A DNA stretch of 64,000 nt from Chitinophagaceae bacterium (GCA_013140985.1 JABFRU010000018.1:26108-90107); one strand, 5' to 3'. Shown: positions 30,379 through 40,635, counted from the stretch's first letter. The notes: generated by a model from the sequence alone, not told the origin. Program-made: numbers and translations.

Positions 30379-31590
30379 ATGAATCTTCATGAATACCAGG
30401 CCAAGGAATTATTGAAAAAATATAATGTACCCGTACAGGAAGGATTTGCCTGCACCACTGTACAGGAAGCCGAAGACGCTTACCGCCAGATAAAAACGCA
30501 GACGGGCAGCAAATTCGCTGTGATAAAAGCACAGATACATGCCGGCGGCCGTGGAAAAGGAACGATCAAAGAAAATGGCATCAATGGTGTGAAAGTGGCC
30601 AAGTCGCTGGAAGATGTGCAGGATTTTGCCAGTAAAATATTGGGAGGAACATTGGTGACATTACAAACTGGCCCGGCGGGTAAAGTGGTGAACAAAATAT
30701 ATGTGGCTGCCGATATGTATTATGATGGCCCGAGCGAAAGAAAGGAATTTTATCTCTCCATATTACTGGATCGGACCAAAGGAATGAATGTGATCATGTA
30801 CAGTACCGAAGGCGGAATGAACATTGAAGAAGTAGCGCATAATACACCGGAAAAAATTTTTAAAGAATGGATACATCCTTCCGGCGGATTGCAGGGTTTC
30901 CAGGCAAGGAAGATCGCTTTCAATCTGGGTTTGAGCGGTGAAGCATTTAAAAATTGTACAAAGTTTGTCACCAATTTATACAATGCTTATGTTGGTTTGG
31001 ATTGCTCCATGCTCGAGATAAATCCTCTTTTCAAAGCATCAGATGATAAAATAATTGCTGTTGATTGCAAGATGGGACTCGATGAGAATTCGCTGATGCG
31101 TCATGCCGATCTTGCATCGCTGAGAGATACAACTGAAGAAGATCCTACCGAAGTGGAAGCGGGCAAATACAATTTGAATTTTGTAAAACTCGACGGCAAT
31201 GTGGGCTGCATGGTAAATGGCGCCGGGCTTGCCATGGCTACCATGGATATGATCAAACTGAGTGGTGGTGAGCCTGCCAACTTTTTGGATGTAGGCGGTA
31301 GTGCCAATGCACAAACGGTGGAAGCCGGTTTCAAGATCATATTAAAGGATCCCAATGTAAAAGCGATCCTGATCAACATATTTGGTGGTATCGTTCGCTG
31401 CGACAGGGTTGCCCAGGGTGTTATTGATGCGTATAAAAACCTTGGCAACATAAAAATTCCTATCATCGTTCGCTTGCAGGGAACAAATGCAGTTGAAGCA
31501 AAAAAATTGATTGATGAAAGTGGATTGAAAGTGCAATCTGCTATTTTATTAAGTGAGGCTGCTGATTTGGTGAAGAAGGCCGTTGCATAG
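30379..31590 (+). CDS. sucC: Succinate--CoA ligase (ADP-forming) subunit beta
   Basis: MNLHEYQAKELLKKYNVPVQEG, HAGGRGKG, LEINPL, NGAGLAMATMDMIKLSGGEPANFLDVGG, NIFGGIVRCDRVAQG. Confidence 0.97.
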   Translation: MNLHEYQAKELLKKYNVPVQEGFACTTVQEAEDAYRQIKTQTGSKFAVIKAQIHAGGRGKGTIKENGINGVKVAKSLEDVQDFASKILGGTLVTLQTGPAGKVVNKIYVAADMYYDGPSERKEFYLSILLDRTKGMNVIMYSTEGGMNIEEVAHNTPEKIFKEWIHPSGGLQGFQARKIAFNLGLSGEAFKNCTKFVTNLYNAYVGLDCSMLEINPLFKASDDKIIAVDCKMGLDENSLMRHADLASLRDTTEEDPTEVEAGKYNLNFVKLDGNVGCMVNGAGLAMATMDMIKLSGGEPANFLDVGGSANAQTVEAGFKIILKDPNVKAILINIFGGIVRCDRVAQGVIDAYKNLGNIKIPIIVRLQGTNAVEAKKLIDESGLKVQSAILLSEAADLVKKAVA

Positions 31591-31622
31591 ATAATAACTA
31601 AAAGTGAATAGATAAAAGTTTG

Positions 31623-31649
31623 ATCCCGGCTGCTGCCGGGATTTTTTTT
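31623..31649 (+). terminator. Intrinsic terminator after sucC
   Basis: ATCCCGGCtgctGCCGGGATTTTTTTT. Confidence 0.85.
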
Positions 31650-31661
31650 GTACCTTAAAGT

Positions 31662-32228
31662 ATGAAAAAGACAGGAGTAATCTTGTTCGTTCTGTTGACT
31701 ATTGGCATTTCATATTTTCTTCTTACTGATCGCAGAGGAAAACATGACGCTGTTATAGAAACAGAAATCTCTCCCGAAAAGTCAGGCAAAGTAATTCCTG
31801 CTGATTTTCTTGCTGATCAACTGGCAGAATATGGTATGCTTTATGGTGCCGCGGTAGGTATTAACGGAGCAAGAACAAAAGCTTATGAAAAATTCGAAGA
31901 ATTAAAAAAGATCGCAAAAGACAGCGATCTTATCAGGTTAATGAAAAGGAAAGATCCGATCGTAAAGGCTTCTGCTTTTTCAATACTTGCTGAAAGAGGC
32001 AGTAAAGAGATGATGCCAATCTTCGAAGAGAATATTAACGACAAAACCGTTTTCAAAATTTTTGGTGGTTGTATAATTTCCCGTACGTATGTCAATGCAT
32101 ACCTTTTAGCTTGTATGAAGTATCGCATTGACAAAAAAATATTTGAAAAATATAGGAAGACTGTTGTCGCCATGTATCCCAAAATGAATGATTGGGAATT
32201 AATGGAACTGGGTCTAGCCTCTTTATGA
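31662..32228 (+). CDS. Hypothetical membrane-anchored protein
   Basis: N-terminal TM MKKTGVILFVLLTIGISYFLL; helical remainder. Confidence 0.55.
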   Translation: MKKTGVILFVLLTIGISYFLLTDRRGKHDAVIETEISPEKSGKVIPADFLADQLAEYGMLYGAAVGINGARTKAYEKFEELKKIAKDSDLIRLMKRKDPIVKASAFSILAERGSKEMMPIFEENINDKTVFKIFGGCIISRTYVNAYLLACMKYRIDKKIFEKYRKTVVAMYPKMNDWELMELGLASL

Positions 32229-32299
32229 ATTTCACATATCCAATTTATTTATGCAATCCTTTTATTGATAGCATCCTGAACCTGCCTGCTTAAGCAGTG

Positions 32300-32319
32300 C
32301 CTGCCTGCCGGTAGGCAGG
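32300..32319. repeat. Short palindromic repeat CCTGCCTGCCGGTAGGCAGG
   Basis: CCTGCCT-g-CCGG-t-AGGCAGG, with a preceding partial copy. Confidence 0.65.
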
Positions 32320-32338
32320 GTTTCATATTGATGATTTG

Positions 32339-32364
32339 CCCCGACGTTACAGTCGGGGTTTTTT
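32339..32364 (+). terminator. Intrinsic terminator
   Basis: CCCCGAC-gttaca-GTCGGGG-TTTTTT. Confidence 0.8.
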
Positions 32365-32419
32365 ATTCTTGGTCAATTTGACTCAATGCTATACCTTAGG
32401 TAAGACCAATCCCGCCAGC

Positions 32420-33151
32420 ATGCAAGGGAAAAATAAAGATATCAACCGCAGAAAATTTGTTGGCAATACAGTAAAGATCGTCACACTCGGTTCATTACTG
32501 ATGCCGCTGGTGGAAGCATGTGGCAATAAAAAGTCTTCCAACAAAGGAAATGCAGGTTCCGATACCACGAAAGGAAAGATCTCAAAAAACAGGTCAAAAA
32601 AACTTCCCAGGAAAAAATGGAGCCATGAATCACTGGTGATGAATAATAAGACACAGGTGGTGCATTTTCCTACTTCCAGGGTTTATACTTATTATGACCC
32701 GATAAAACCCAACCACCTGCAGGAAATAAGCTTAGCTACATGGTCTTCACAAATGGAAGAACCGGTTAGATTCAACAGGGAGCAATCCGGGAATATCATT
32801 GAGATACTTACTTTGCATCAACTCAAAGGTGAGATCAACGATACATCACTGATCGTTGCCATTGATACCTTGTCAACAGCTTTTACAGAAGAATACGAAA
32901 AAGCAAATTCAAAGAATTTCCGCCTGCATGAGTTGATGTTACAATTGATCGCACTGAACAATGCTATTCCTGCCGACCAAAAATGGACCACCTTTACTGC
33001 CAAAGTAAAAAATCCTCCGCAATTACGTAAGCGGCAGGATTGGATGGCTACCGAAACAAAATTCACTGAACGTATAAACTATATTACACAAAGAAGAAAT
33101 GATTATATAGCCCGGCTGAATGAACGGGCTGCCAAATATTCTTTTACATAA
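32420..33151 (+). CDS. Hypothetical Tat-signal lipoprotein
   Basis: MQGKNKDINRRKFVGNTVKIVTLGSLLMPLVEACGNK (RRKF plus lipobox). The upstream ORF portion overlaps a terminator. Confidence 0.6.
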   Translation: MQGKNKDINRRKFVGNTVKIVTLGSLLMPLVEACGNKKSSNKGNAGSDTTKGKISKNRSKKLPRKKWSHESLVMNNKTQVVHFPTSRVYTYYDPIKPNHLQEISLATWSSQMEEPVRFNREQSGNIIEILTLHQLKGEINDTSLIVAIDTLSTAFTEEYEKANSKNFRLHELMLQLIALNNAIPADQKWTTFTAKVKNPPQLRKRQDWMATETKFTERINYITQRRNDYIARLNERAAKYSFT

Positions 33152-33216
33152 TTGTGCCGTTAATTGCCCGCTGGCATATAACGCAGGTGGTTTAACTCCT
33201 CCAACGGCCCAACAGA

Positions 33217-33248
33217 AAGGTTGCCCCTGAAAAGGCGACCTTTTTCTT
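33217..33248 (+). terminator. Intrinsic terminator
   Basis: AAAGGTTGCC-cctgaaa-AGGCGACCTTTTTC. Confidence 0.6.
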
Positions 33249-33289
33249 TTATACAACCAGAGTTTTTTTTATTTCTATAATTTAGTAAA

Positions 33290-33970
33290 ATGAAACAATG
33301 CCTGGTTTTGATTCTGGCTGCTTTCCTATTTTTTGTGTCCTCCTGCAGCAGGATCTACCACAAATCAGAACTGCATTTACAAGAGCAGTCATTTAACAGG
33401 CATTTGATAACATTCAGAACGGATGGTTATTATTATACAGAAATAGAAGAGAAACGAAAAGATTATTCAATTCCACAGGATCAACCCGGACATGAATATA
33501 CCGGAATTGGAATTTTAAGAACTGTATTTTACGATGATGGTTATGTGAATTACGGAGAATCACTGTTGAGGCAAAACAAACAATCAGGCAGCCTGAAACA
33601 AAAGATCGTTGATAGCCTTTTGACTGAATGGGAAAAACTACGTTATCCGGGCTGGGGCTATACAAATAAAAAAAATGCTAAGGTTCATATATGGGACTGG
33701 GGGCTTTACCGGCAAAAAGGCCCTGTGATAGAGTTGCAATACTACAGCAATCATTTTGGACATTATCGTCTTGTAACAGTTGCGATGTCTGTGCTGAACG
33801 ACTCCACACTTTTAGCCACACATAAATACAGCCCTTATGTTGGCATGATGCCGCATATTGTTGATGACAGCATTGATCTTATCTACAAATTCAGAAAGTA
33901 TTCACCCAAGCCTGATTCAACTAATTATCTGCGATATAATATTCACAAATTTGGACCAAAGAAAAAATAG
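33290..33970 (+). CDS. Hypothetical lipoprotein
   Basis: Lipobox FFVSSCSR. Confidence 0.55.
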   Translation: MKQCLVLILAAFLFFVSSCSRIYHKSELHLQEQSFNRHLITFRTDGYYYTEIEEKRKDYSIPQDQPGHEYTGIGILRTVFYDDGYVNYGESLLRQNKQSGSLKQKIVDSLLTEWEKLRYPGWGYTNKKNAKVHIWDWGLYRQKGPVIELQYYSNHFGHYRLVTVAMSVLNDSTLLATHKYSPYVGMMPHIVDDSIDLIYKFRKYSPKPDSTNYLRYNIHKFGPKKK

Positions 33971-34052
33971 GCTGTTGTTGTTGATCTGAACTTGCACAAA
34001 ATCGCCTAACTGATATACATATATTTGTTGCCAGGTAAATTATTTTTACAAC

Positions 34053-34538
34053 ATGAATACTATTGTGATCAGGAATATTCAACCTTCGGATAATCCTTAT
34101 CTCGCCAAAATTGTAAAAGGGACATTGGCTGAATTCGGCGCCAACCGTCCCAATACTGTTTATTACGATCCAACCACAGATGCCTTGTATGAATTGTTTC
34201 AGAAAGAAGGTGCCGCTTATTTTGTTGCCGAAATGAATGGTGAAATAGTTGGCGGCGGCGGCATCTATCCTACCGATGGTTTACCAGATGCTACCTGCGA
34301 ATTGGTAAAAATGTATTTGCTGCCGCAGGCAAGGGGCAGTGGACTCGGAAGAACTTTGATAGAAAAATGTTTGGCGACTGCTAAAGAATACGGATACAAA
34401 CAAGTTTACCTCGAAAGCATGCCCGAATTAAAACAGGCGTTGAAGATCTATGCCAAATTTGGATTTGAATATTTAAAAGGCCCGATGGGCAACAGCGGGC
34501 ATACGGGATGCAGTTTGTGGATGCTGAAGAGTGTGTAG
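34053..34538 (+). CDS. GNAT family N-acetyltransferase
   Basis: KMYLLPQARGSGLGRTLIEKCLATAKEYGYKQVYLES. Confidence 0.9.
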   Translation: MNTIVIRNIQPSDNPYLAKIVKGTLAEFGANRPNTVYYDPTTDALYELFQKEGAAYFVAEMNGEIVGGGGIYPTDGLPDATCELVKMYLLPQARGSGLGRTLIEKCLATAKEYGYKQVYLESMPELKQALKIYAKFGFEYLKGPMGNSGHTGCSLWMLKSV

Positions 34539-34590
34539 TATTTAGTAGGGAGTCATTTATGGAAATCCTATCCCTCCTCATCATAGCCGC

Positions 34591-35268
34591 ATGAGAAAAT
34601 ATTCCCTGCTACTTTTTCCTTTGATCGTTGGCTGCCTGAACGATCAATCAATTGAAAAGAAAAAAAATATTACTTCGGTCACTTCACCCGATATCAATAA
34701 CAGTTCTGTCTTTACAAAGCCAACTTTCCAATTCAATTATGATCAGCAGAAACAGCGCTGTCAGCAATTGTATGAAACAGTCAAAAGAAAAAGGTCGCCG
34801 GAAACTGAAAAAAAGTTCATTTCATATTTGACAGACTCTCTCCTTCCCTGCTGGTATGGAACTCCGTGGGACTATAATGGAATTTCTCAAATACCGGGAG
34901 AAGGCAAGATCGCCTGCGGTTATTTTGTTACCACTACCCTGCGTGATGCAGGCATGAAGATCAACCGGGTGAAACTGGCACAATGCATTGAACAGAACCT
35001 TTTATGGGACCTTTGCAAAGATTTTAAAAGATACAGTGATAAATCACTGGAATATTTTGTGAAGGATATAGAAAAAACAGGCTATGGTCTTTACATAGTC
35101 GGATTAGATAATCACACCGGTTATATCTATCACGATGGAAAAGATGTTTGGTTCATTCATTCAGGGGTATATCCGCCCAAATGTGCCTTAAAAGAAAAAG
35201 CGATCAACTCTGTCACCCTGAAGAATTCGAGGTATCGTGTGTTTGGAAGAATTGTTTTTGATAAATAG
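34591..35268 (+). CDS. Hypothetical lipoprotein, possible NlpC/P60-like fold
   Basis: Lipobox LIVGCLN; KIACGYFVTTTLRDAG (candidate Cys) and NHTGYIYHDGKDVWFIHSG (candidate His). Confidence 0.55.
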   Translation: MRKYSLLLFPLIVGCLNDQSIEKKKNITSVTSPDINNSSVFTKPTFQFNYDQQKQRCQQLYETVKRKRSPETEKKFISYLTDSLLPCWYGTPWDYNGISQIPGEGKIACGYFVTTTLRDAGMKINRVKLAQCIEQNLLWDLCKDFKRYSDKSLEYFVKDIEKTGYGLYIVGLDNHTGYIYHDGKDVWFIHSGVYPPKCALKEKAINSVTLKNSRYRVFGRIVFDK

Positions 35269-35345
35269 CGAGTAGTTAGTAGGAAGTAGCTAGTAGGAAA
35301 ATTTACAAAAGCACGCAACCCTACTAGTTACTCGCTACTTCCTGC
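35268..35345. repeat. Inverted repeat between convergent genes (GCGAGTAGTTAGTAGG family)
   Basis: GCGAGTAGTTAGTAGG (35268-35283) pairs with CCTACTAGTTACTCGC (35320-35335); a second register uses AGGAAGTAGC / GCTACTTCCT. Confidence 0.65.
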
Positions 35346-35957
35346 TAACCTCACTTCATACACCGGGCTGAACAAATAAATTTTCTTAGTCTTTACTTCA
35401 ACACATTTAAAACGTTTCCTCAACTTATCCCCTTTTTGAAAAACTCTACCGTCATCGGTACGGAACAAGCTATGCAACGGGATCTCCTCCACCAACCGAT
35501 GATCGCTTTTTTTTGCATCATATTTTCTCAATACTCTAAGCAGATCGTCTTCAGCACAACTGCTGGCAGCAGGATTTTTTAAAGACTGTCTTAACTCTTT
35601 TTCAATATCAGCAGGAAAAACTCTTTGCTCCAAAAATTGTTTCAGCAATTCTCCATAGATCGTTTTCCATTCTTTTCCATGTGCCTGCACATTATTGCTA
35701 TGCTGTTCAAATGTGAGCAGGTGAGCTAATTCATGCAATAAAGTGATCAAAAAAGAAAATGAATTCAAACTTCCGTTCACGCTGATGCGGTGATTGCGAT
35801 GATGCGTACGATGCCGATAATCCCCCAAAATACTTTTTCGATGTTGGGTGATCGTCAAATGAACTTTGTATTGACGCAGGTAGCTGGTAACAGCAGCTGA
35901 TGTACCGGATGGCAAATATTCTTGCAAATGATCAACAGGGACTTCTTTTTTAGGCAT
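35328..35957 (-). CDS. SprT-like zinc metalloprotease-like protein
   Basis: SFLITLLHELAHLLTFEQH (HExxH). Confidence 0.85.
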   Translation of the reverse strand: MPKKEVPVDHLQEYLPSGTSAAVTSYLRQYKVHLTITQHRKSILGDYRHRTHHRNHRISVNGSLNSFSFLITLLHELAHLLTFEQHSNNVQAHGKEWKTIYGELLKQFLEQRVFPADIEKELRQSLKNPAASSCAEDDLLRVLRKYDAKKSDHRLVEEIPLHSLFRTDDGRVFQKGDKLRKRFKCVEVKTKKIYLFSPVYEVRLAGSSE

Positions 35958-36345
35958 TCTTTTTTTTCTTCAGCAGTTTCTGCAGAGCAGAAACCTCAAT
36001 AACAGTGTAAACCATATACAACCCCATGCAAATGATCAGCGCTGGTTTGTTCACCTCCTTTTTTGCGATCATGATATAAGCAAACGCAGCCACCAGGCAG
36101 GTAAAAAATTTTACAATAAAGCTCCCGTACATGCCCCTGACTGCTGCACCTCCTCCTGTTGCTTTTAATGATCGCATATATACAAGTAAAGAAAGAAGAG
36201 TTGCAATAAAAAGAATGAGATTACCGATGATCAATACATCATTATTGACTCCTTTTTTTACAAGCCAGTCATGAAAGGCGAAGAAAAAAACATTCAATAC
36301 AACAAATACGATCACAAGAGGAAGCCAGGGCTTATTACTTTTCAT
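35950..36345 (-). CDS. Hypothetical 4-TM protein, possibly AtpI-like
   Basis: Four hydrophobic segments; adjacent to an AtpZ-like gene. Confidence 0.5.
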   Translation of the reverse strand: MKSNKPWLPLVIVFVVLNVFFFAFHDWLVKKGVNNDVLIIGNLILFIATLLSLLVYMRSLKATGGGAAVRGMYGSFIVKFFTCLVAAFAYIMIAKKEVNKPALIICMGLYMVYTVIEVSALQKLLKKKKNA

Positions 36346-36562
36346 CTTTAGGTGATTTTGTCTCCTTCATCAGTTTATAAAAAATACCGAAGAGGACGAG
36401 CAAAGGTAAGATACAGGCCAGCAACGGAGATGTCTTCAGCCATTTATCGCATTTGATACCGATAAATACACTCAATCCTATCGCTACCAGCAATTGAGTG
36501 CCAAGTGCTGCATAGCGCATAAAAAAACGACGGTTACTATCTGGCGGCGGTTTGCTGTTCAT
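36335..36562 (-). CDS. AtpZ/AtpI family protein
   Basis: FMRYAALGTQLLVAIGLSVFIGIKCDKWLKTSPLLACILPLLVLFGIFYKLMKE. Confidence 0.75.
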   Translation of the reverse strand: MNSKPPPDSNRRFFMRYAALGTQLLVAIGLSVFIGIKCDKWLKTSPLLACILPLLVLFGIFYKLMKETKSPKDEK

Positions 36563-36947
36563 TATTATTCATCTCCACAACATTGGCGCCCATATGGCAT
36601 TGCCCGTTAAAAGTTGCAGAAGGTTCAACCTGTAATTTACCTGCATATAAATTCCCGGTAACAACAGATTCGCCCCTGAGCTGCAATAATTCTTTTGCCC
36701 TGATATTACCGGACACTTTTCCAACAATATCGGCCTGGTTGCCGGAAATATCTCCTTCCACCACTCCATTGCTGCCGATCACAATTTTGGCAGAACTATG
36801 AATGTTGCCAATGATGGTTCCGTCAATACGCAGATCACCGTTACTGCTGATGTCGCCTTTTAATGTAGTACCGGCACTGATCAGTGTAGTGCCATTGCCA
36901 CTCGTAGTTGATTGTTGCATGTCGGTTTTGTTTTTAGTGTTAAACAT
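36537..36947 (-). CDS. Bactofilin (polymer-forming cytoskeletal protein)
   Basis: TTLISAGTTLKGDISSNGDLRIDGTIIGNIHSSAKIVIGSNGVVEGDISG. Confidence 0.92.
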   Translation of the reverse strand: MFNTKNKTDMQQSTTSGNGTTLISAGTTLKGDISSNGDLRIDGTIIGNIHSSAKIVIGSNGVVEGDISGNQADIVGKVSGNIRAKELLQLRGESVVTGNLYAGKLQVEPSATFNGQCHMGANVVEMNNNEQQTAAR

Positions 36948-36958
36948 AGGTATTTGAA

Positions 36959-37366
36959 TTAATCGTTAGATATTTCATCTTTTGGTATGATCAGTTTGGT
37001 TGTATCCAGCACAATGGTATTATCTCCTCTCAGCGGACCTTTTCTTAATCCGGCATCATGTTGTTGCAGCAAAAGTATTTGCCTGTTGGCCTCATCTACC
37101 TTATACTTCATGTCTCTCAACTCCATCGCCGACTTGTAATCTGTATTGGCACCGGGGATATAATACTTCAAAGGTGTGAAAACGATGAGGGCTACTGTTA
37201 ATCCCACCAATAATACAAAAATTGTGCTCAACATGATATAGACACTTAATCTGGATAACTTAAATGTTGCCACTTCTTCATAAGTGTCATCATTCATGAC
37301 AACCAGCCGGTAGCGGTTGCGCAACCGTTTCAGTGTTGAGCCGGCATCTAACTTTACCATAACCAA
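36959..37366 (-). CDS. Short protein resembling the N-terminal segment of M23-associated envelope proteins
   Basis: RNRYRLVVMNDDTYEEVATFKLSRLSVYIML...FTPLKYYIPG; single TM; no LytM domain in the ORF. Confidence 0.55.
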   Translation of the reverse strand: MVMVKLDAGSTLKRLRNRYRLVVMNDDTYEEVATFKLSRLSVYIMLSTIFVLLVGLTVALIVFTPLKYYIPGANTDYKSAMELRDMKYKVDEANRQILLLQQHDAGLRKGPLRGDNTIVLDTTKLIIPKDEISND

Positions 37367-37565
37367 TATTTAGGAAAATTAAAGATACAAGAATAAGGTA
37401 CAAGGGTCAAGGTACAATGCTATTTGCAGGGTCCATTTCTTGTGCTTCGTTCCCTGTGCTTTGTGCAGCCCGTTCCATTCATCAAAAAACCTCCAAAATA
37501 ATGGCCTATATTTATACTAAAATATTTGAAATTCAGTTAATAAGCCTTTAGATTGCGTCCCGATA

Positions 37566-40499
37566 ATGAGAGCCAAAAGATATACGTTTACTGCAGTACT
37601 TATCCTTATTTTTTGCCAGGTTGCTGTCCCCTCTTTCGGACAGTTAGGCATTTCTTTTAATATCAAGAAACCCAAGGAGAATGAAGAGGAGGTGCTGCCG
37701 TCTGAAAAATCGGCTGATAAAAAATTCACCCTGCCCCGCCGTATCATACAAAATGCTACCACCCATTACAATTATTTCTTTAATGCAAATAATAAGCTGA
37801 ACGAAGTATTGGAAAAAGCCAAACTGGCTTATAAAGATGATTATTCCCAACTGCTTAGTTTTTACAACTATTCGCTGGACGCCACCCAGGCTGATTCCAT
37901 TCAACTTGACTCTATCAGTTACAAATCTTCAACAGCTATTGCCCTGCACGACCTGAGAAGCGACTGGGCAGATAATATGTACCTGCTCTGGGGTGCATCT
38001 TATTTCCTCCAAAAGAAATTTGACTCGGCCTACCTGATGTTCCAGTTCATCAATTATGCTTTTGCTCCCAAAGAAAAAGATGGCTATTATGTTACCATTG
38101 GTAGCAACAGGGATGGTAACAAGGCCAATAGCATTTCTACCAAAGAAAAAGGTGGATTGCCACGCAAAATATTTTCTGAGCCTCCCAGCCGCAACGATGC
38201 TTTTATCTGGCAGATAAGAAATTTTTTAGCGCAGGATGAATTTGCAGAAGCTGCTAGTCTTATCGTTACGCTTAGAAATGATCCTGTCTTTCCAAAAAGA
38301 TTGAAAAATGACCTGGCAGAAGTGCAGGCCTATTGGTTTTATAAACAAAACATGTGGGATAGTTCGGCTGCTCATCTTTCCAAAGCATTGGACAATGCGG
38401 TGAATAAGCAGGAAAAAGCCCGTTGGGAATTTTTACTGGCACAGTTATATGAACTCACCGGCAATACCAAAGAAGCAGAGAGTTATTATGCCAAAGTAAC
38501 CAGGCATACTACCGATCCTATCATGGATATCTATGCCCGTCTTTTCTCTATCAGGGCAAACAAAGATGGTGGTGAAAAAAGCATTGAGAAGAACATCGCT
38601 ACATTGCTGAGGATGGCCAAACAGGATAAGTATGAAGAATATCGTGATATTATCTATTACACCGCAGCACAAATGCAGCTCGAAGGCAATAACACTGATG
38701 GCGCCATGAGCCTGTTGCTTAAAAGCACACAATATACCGTCAACAATTCCCAGCAGCGCAATAAAGCCTTTCTGCAACTTGCCGAACTTTCATTTGCCCG
38801 CAAGCAATACAGGGAAGCTGCTGATTATTATGATAGTCTGCAACTAGGCGATCCTTCAATCAAAAACCCCGAGGAGTTAACAGCAAGAAAAAATGCATTA
38901 AGAGGTTTGGCTAATAATCTTGAGGTCATTGATAGAGAAGATAGCCTTCAGAGAATTGCCGGCATGCCCGAAGATGAAAGAAGAGATTTTGTACGCAATG
39001 TAGTAAAGACATTGAGGAAAAAAATTGGCCTGAAGGATGAAAATCCCGGTAATAACAACTCGCCTTTTTCTACGCCTGCAACTCCTACTCTTTTCCCTTC
39101 TAATCAACCAAGGGGTGAATGGTATTTTTATAACGCAGCCTCCCGCACAAGAGGACAAAATGATTTCAGAAATAAATGGGGCGGCCGGCCCAATGCAGAC
39201 AACTGGCGGCGCATGGCCATCCTTTCTGCAAGCGGCTATAGTAATGTCAATTCAGTGCCGGTAGGGATGAATAATAATACCACCCAAACCAGTAATACGG
39301 GTGGCGCCAATAGCAATGAAATTACTTTTGATGCGCTGTATGATAAACTGCCCCTGTCACCTGATCAGTTAAAAAAATCGAACGACACATTACAGGCTGC
39401 ACTCTTTGCACTTGGAAAAATTTATGTCCAGCAAATTGAAGATTGCAACAGCGGCATCCAAACCTTTGAACGCATACGAAACAGCTTTCCCGGCTTCAAA
39501 CCCATGGATGAAGTATTGTTCAATCTTTATTATTGTTATACCAAAACAGGCGAAACAGCCAAAGCAGCTGAGATCAAAAAGCTGATGAGTGATAATCATA
39601 CGACAAGTCCTTTCACTACCATCGTTACAACAGGCAAAGATCCCCGTTCCAATAAGCCCGGTAACGAAGCCACCAAACTCTACGAAAAAATTTATGACCT
39701 GTTCATCGAAGGGAATTTTGACCAGGCCATCGCTGACAAAAAAGCTGCTGATAGTAAATATGGCAACTATTACTGGACACCGCAATTGCTTTACATTGAA
39801 GCGGTCTATTATATCAAACAAAGGAATGACAGTACGGCAATACAAATATTGAACTCACTTATTTCTCAGTTCACCAATTCTCCAATGGCGCTCAAAGCGA
39901 CTAATTTAACTGATGTGTTGAGCCGCCGGGCGCAAATAGAAAAAGAATTAAAAGATCTCGTTGTTACACGCAATGATGATTCATTGGCCGCACCTGTCAA
40001 CACACCTACCAATTCTGTTTACTATGTGCCACGGGATTCTGTAAGAACGCAGCCCAATGTTGTTAACAATCCACCGGTAAGGGATAGCGCCAATACAAGA
40101 CCGGCAGTTCTGCAGCCATATAAATTAACTACCACTGATGCGCATCATGTAGTGGTGGTGCTTACAAAAGTTGACAAGGTCTATGTTAATGAAGCAAAAA
40201 CTGCATTTGAACGATTCAACAGGGATAATATTTATAATAAAAGCTTTTCACTCAGCCTCAATGATTTTGATGCAGATAATAAATTTCTATTCATCACCCC
40301 TTTTAAAACAGCCGATGAAGCCATTGCCTATATTGACCGGGTAAAACCCCGCACAGCATCAGAGATCGTTCCCTGGTTGAAGAATGGCAAATACAGTTTC
40401 ATCATTTTATCTGATGCCAATTATGAGCTGTTGAAAAACAATAAGGATGTTGATGCCTACAAGGCATTCCTTAACCAGTTTTATCCGGGGAAGTTTTAA
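37566..40499 (+). CDS. Type IX secretion SprE/PorW-like TPR protein
   Basis: NATTHYNYFFNANNKLNEVLEKAKLAYKDDYSQLLSFYNY; multiple TPRs; large periplasmic protein. Confidence 0.85.
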   Translation: MRAKRYTFTAVLILIFCQVAVPSFGQLGISFNIKKPKENEEEVLPSEKSADKKFTLPRRIIQNATTHYNYFFNANNKLNEVLEKAKLAYKDDYSQLLSFYNYSLDATQADSIQLDSISYKSSTAIALHDLRSDWADNMYLLWGASYFLQKKFDSAYLMFQFINYAFAPKEKDGYYVTIGSNRDGNKANSISTKEKGGLPRKIFSEPPSRNDAFIWQIRNFLAQDEFAEAASLIVTLRNDPVFPKRLKNDLAEVQAYWFYKQNMWDSSAAHLSKALDNAVNKQEKARWEFLLAQLYELTGNTKEAESYYAKVTRHTTDPIMDIYARLFSIRANKDGGEKSIEKNIATLLRMAKQDKYEEYRDIIYYTAAQMQLEGNNTDGAMSLLLKSTQYTVNNSQQRNKAFLQLAELSFARKQYREAADYYDSLQLGDPSIKNPEELTARKNALRGLANNLEVIDREDSLQRIAGMPEDERRDFVRNVVKTLRKKIGLKDENPGNNNSPFSTPATPTLFPSNQPRGEWYFYNAASRTRGQNDFRNKWGGRPNADNWRRMAILSASGYSNVNSVPVGMNNNTTQTSNTGGANSNEITFDALYDKLPLSPDQLKKSNDTLQAALFALGKIYVQQIEDCNSGIQTFERIRNSFPGFKPMDEVLFNLYYCYTKTGETAKAAEIKKLMSDNHTTSPFTTIVTTGKDPRSNKPGNEATKLYEKIYDLFIEGNFDQAIADKKAADSKYGNYYWTPQLLYIEAVYYIKQRNDSTAIQILNSLISQFTNSPMALKATNLTDVLSRRAQIEKELKDLVVTRNDDSLAAPVNTPTNSVYYVPRDSVRTQPNVVNNPPVRDSANTRPAVLQPYKLTTTDAHHVVVVLTKVDKVYVNEAKTAFERFNRDNIYNKSFSLSLNDFDADNKFLFITPFKTADEAIAYIDRVKPRTASEIVPWLKNGKYSFIILSDANYELLKNNKDVDAYKAFLNQFYPGKF

Positions 40500-40635
40500 G
40501 AAATTATGCTTAGAATTAAGCTGTCCTTCCTTTTGGCAAAAAATTAAAGCCCCTATCCTTTCCACCCCTGTGGATTTTGTTAATTTCGGCCTCATATTCG
40601 CTGTTTGACCGATCAACCACAACCAATATAACAAT

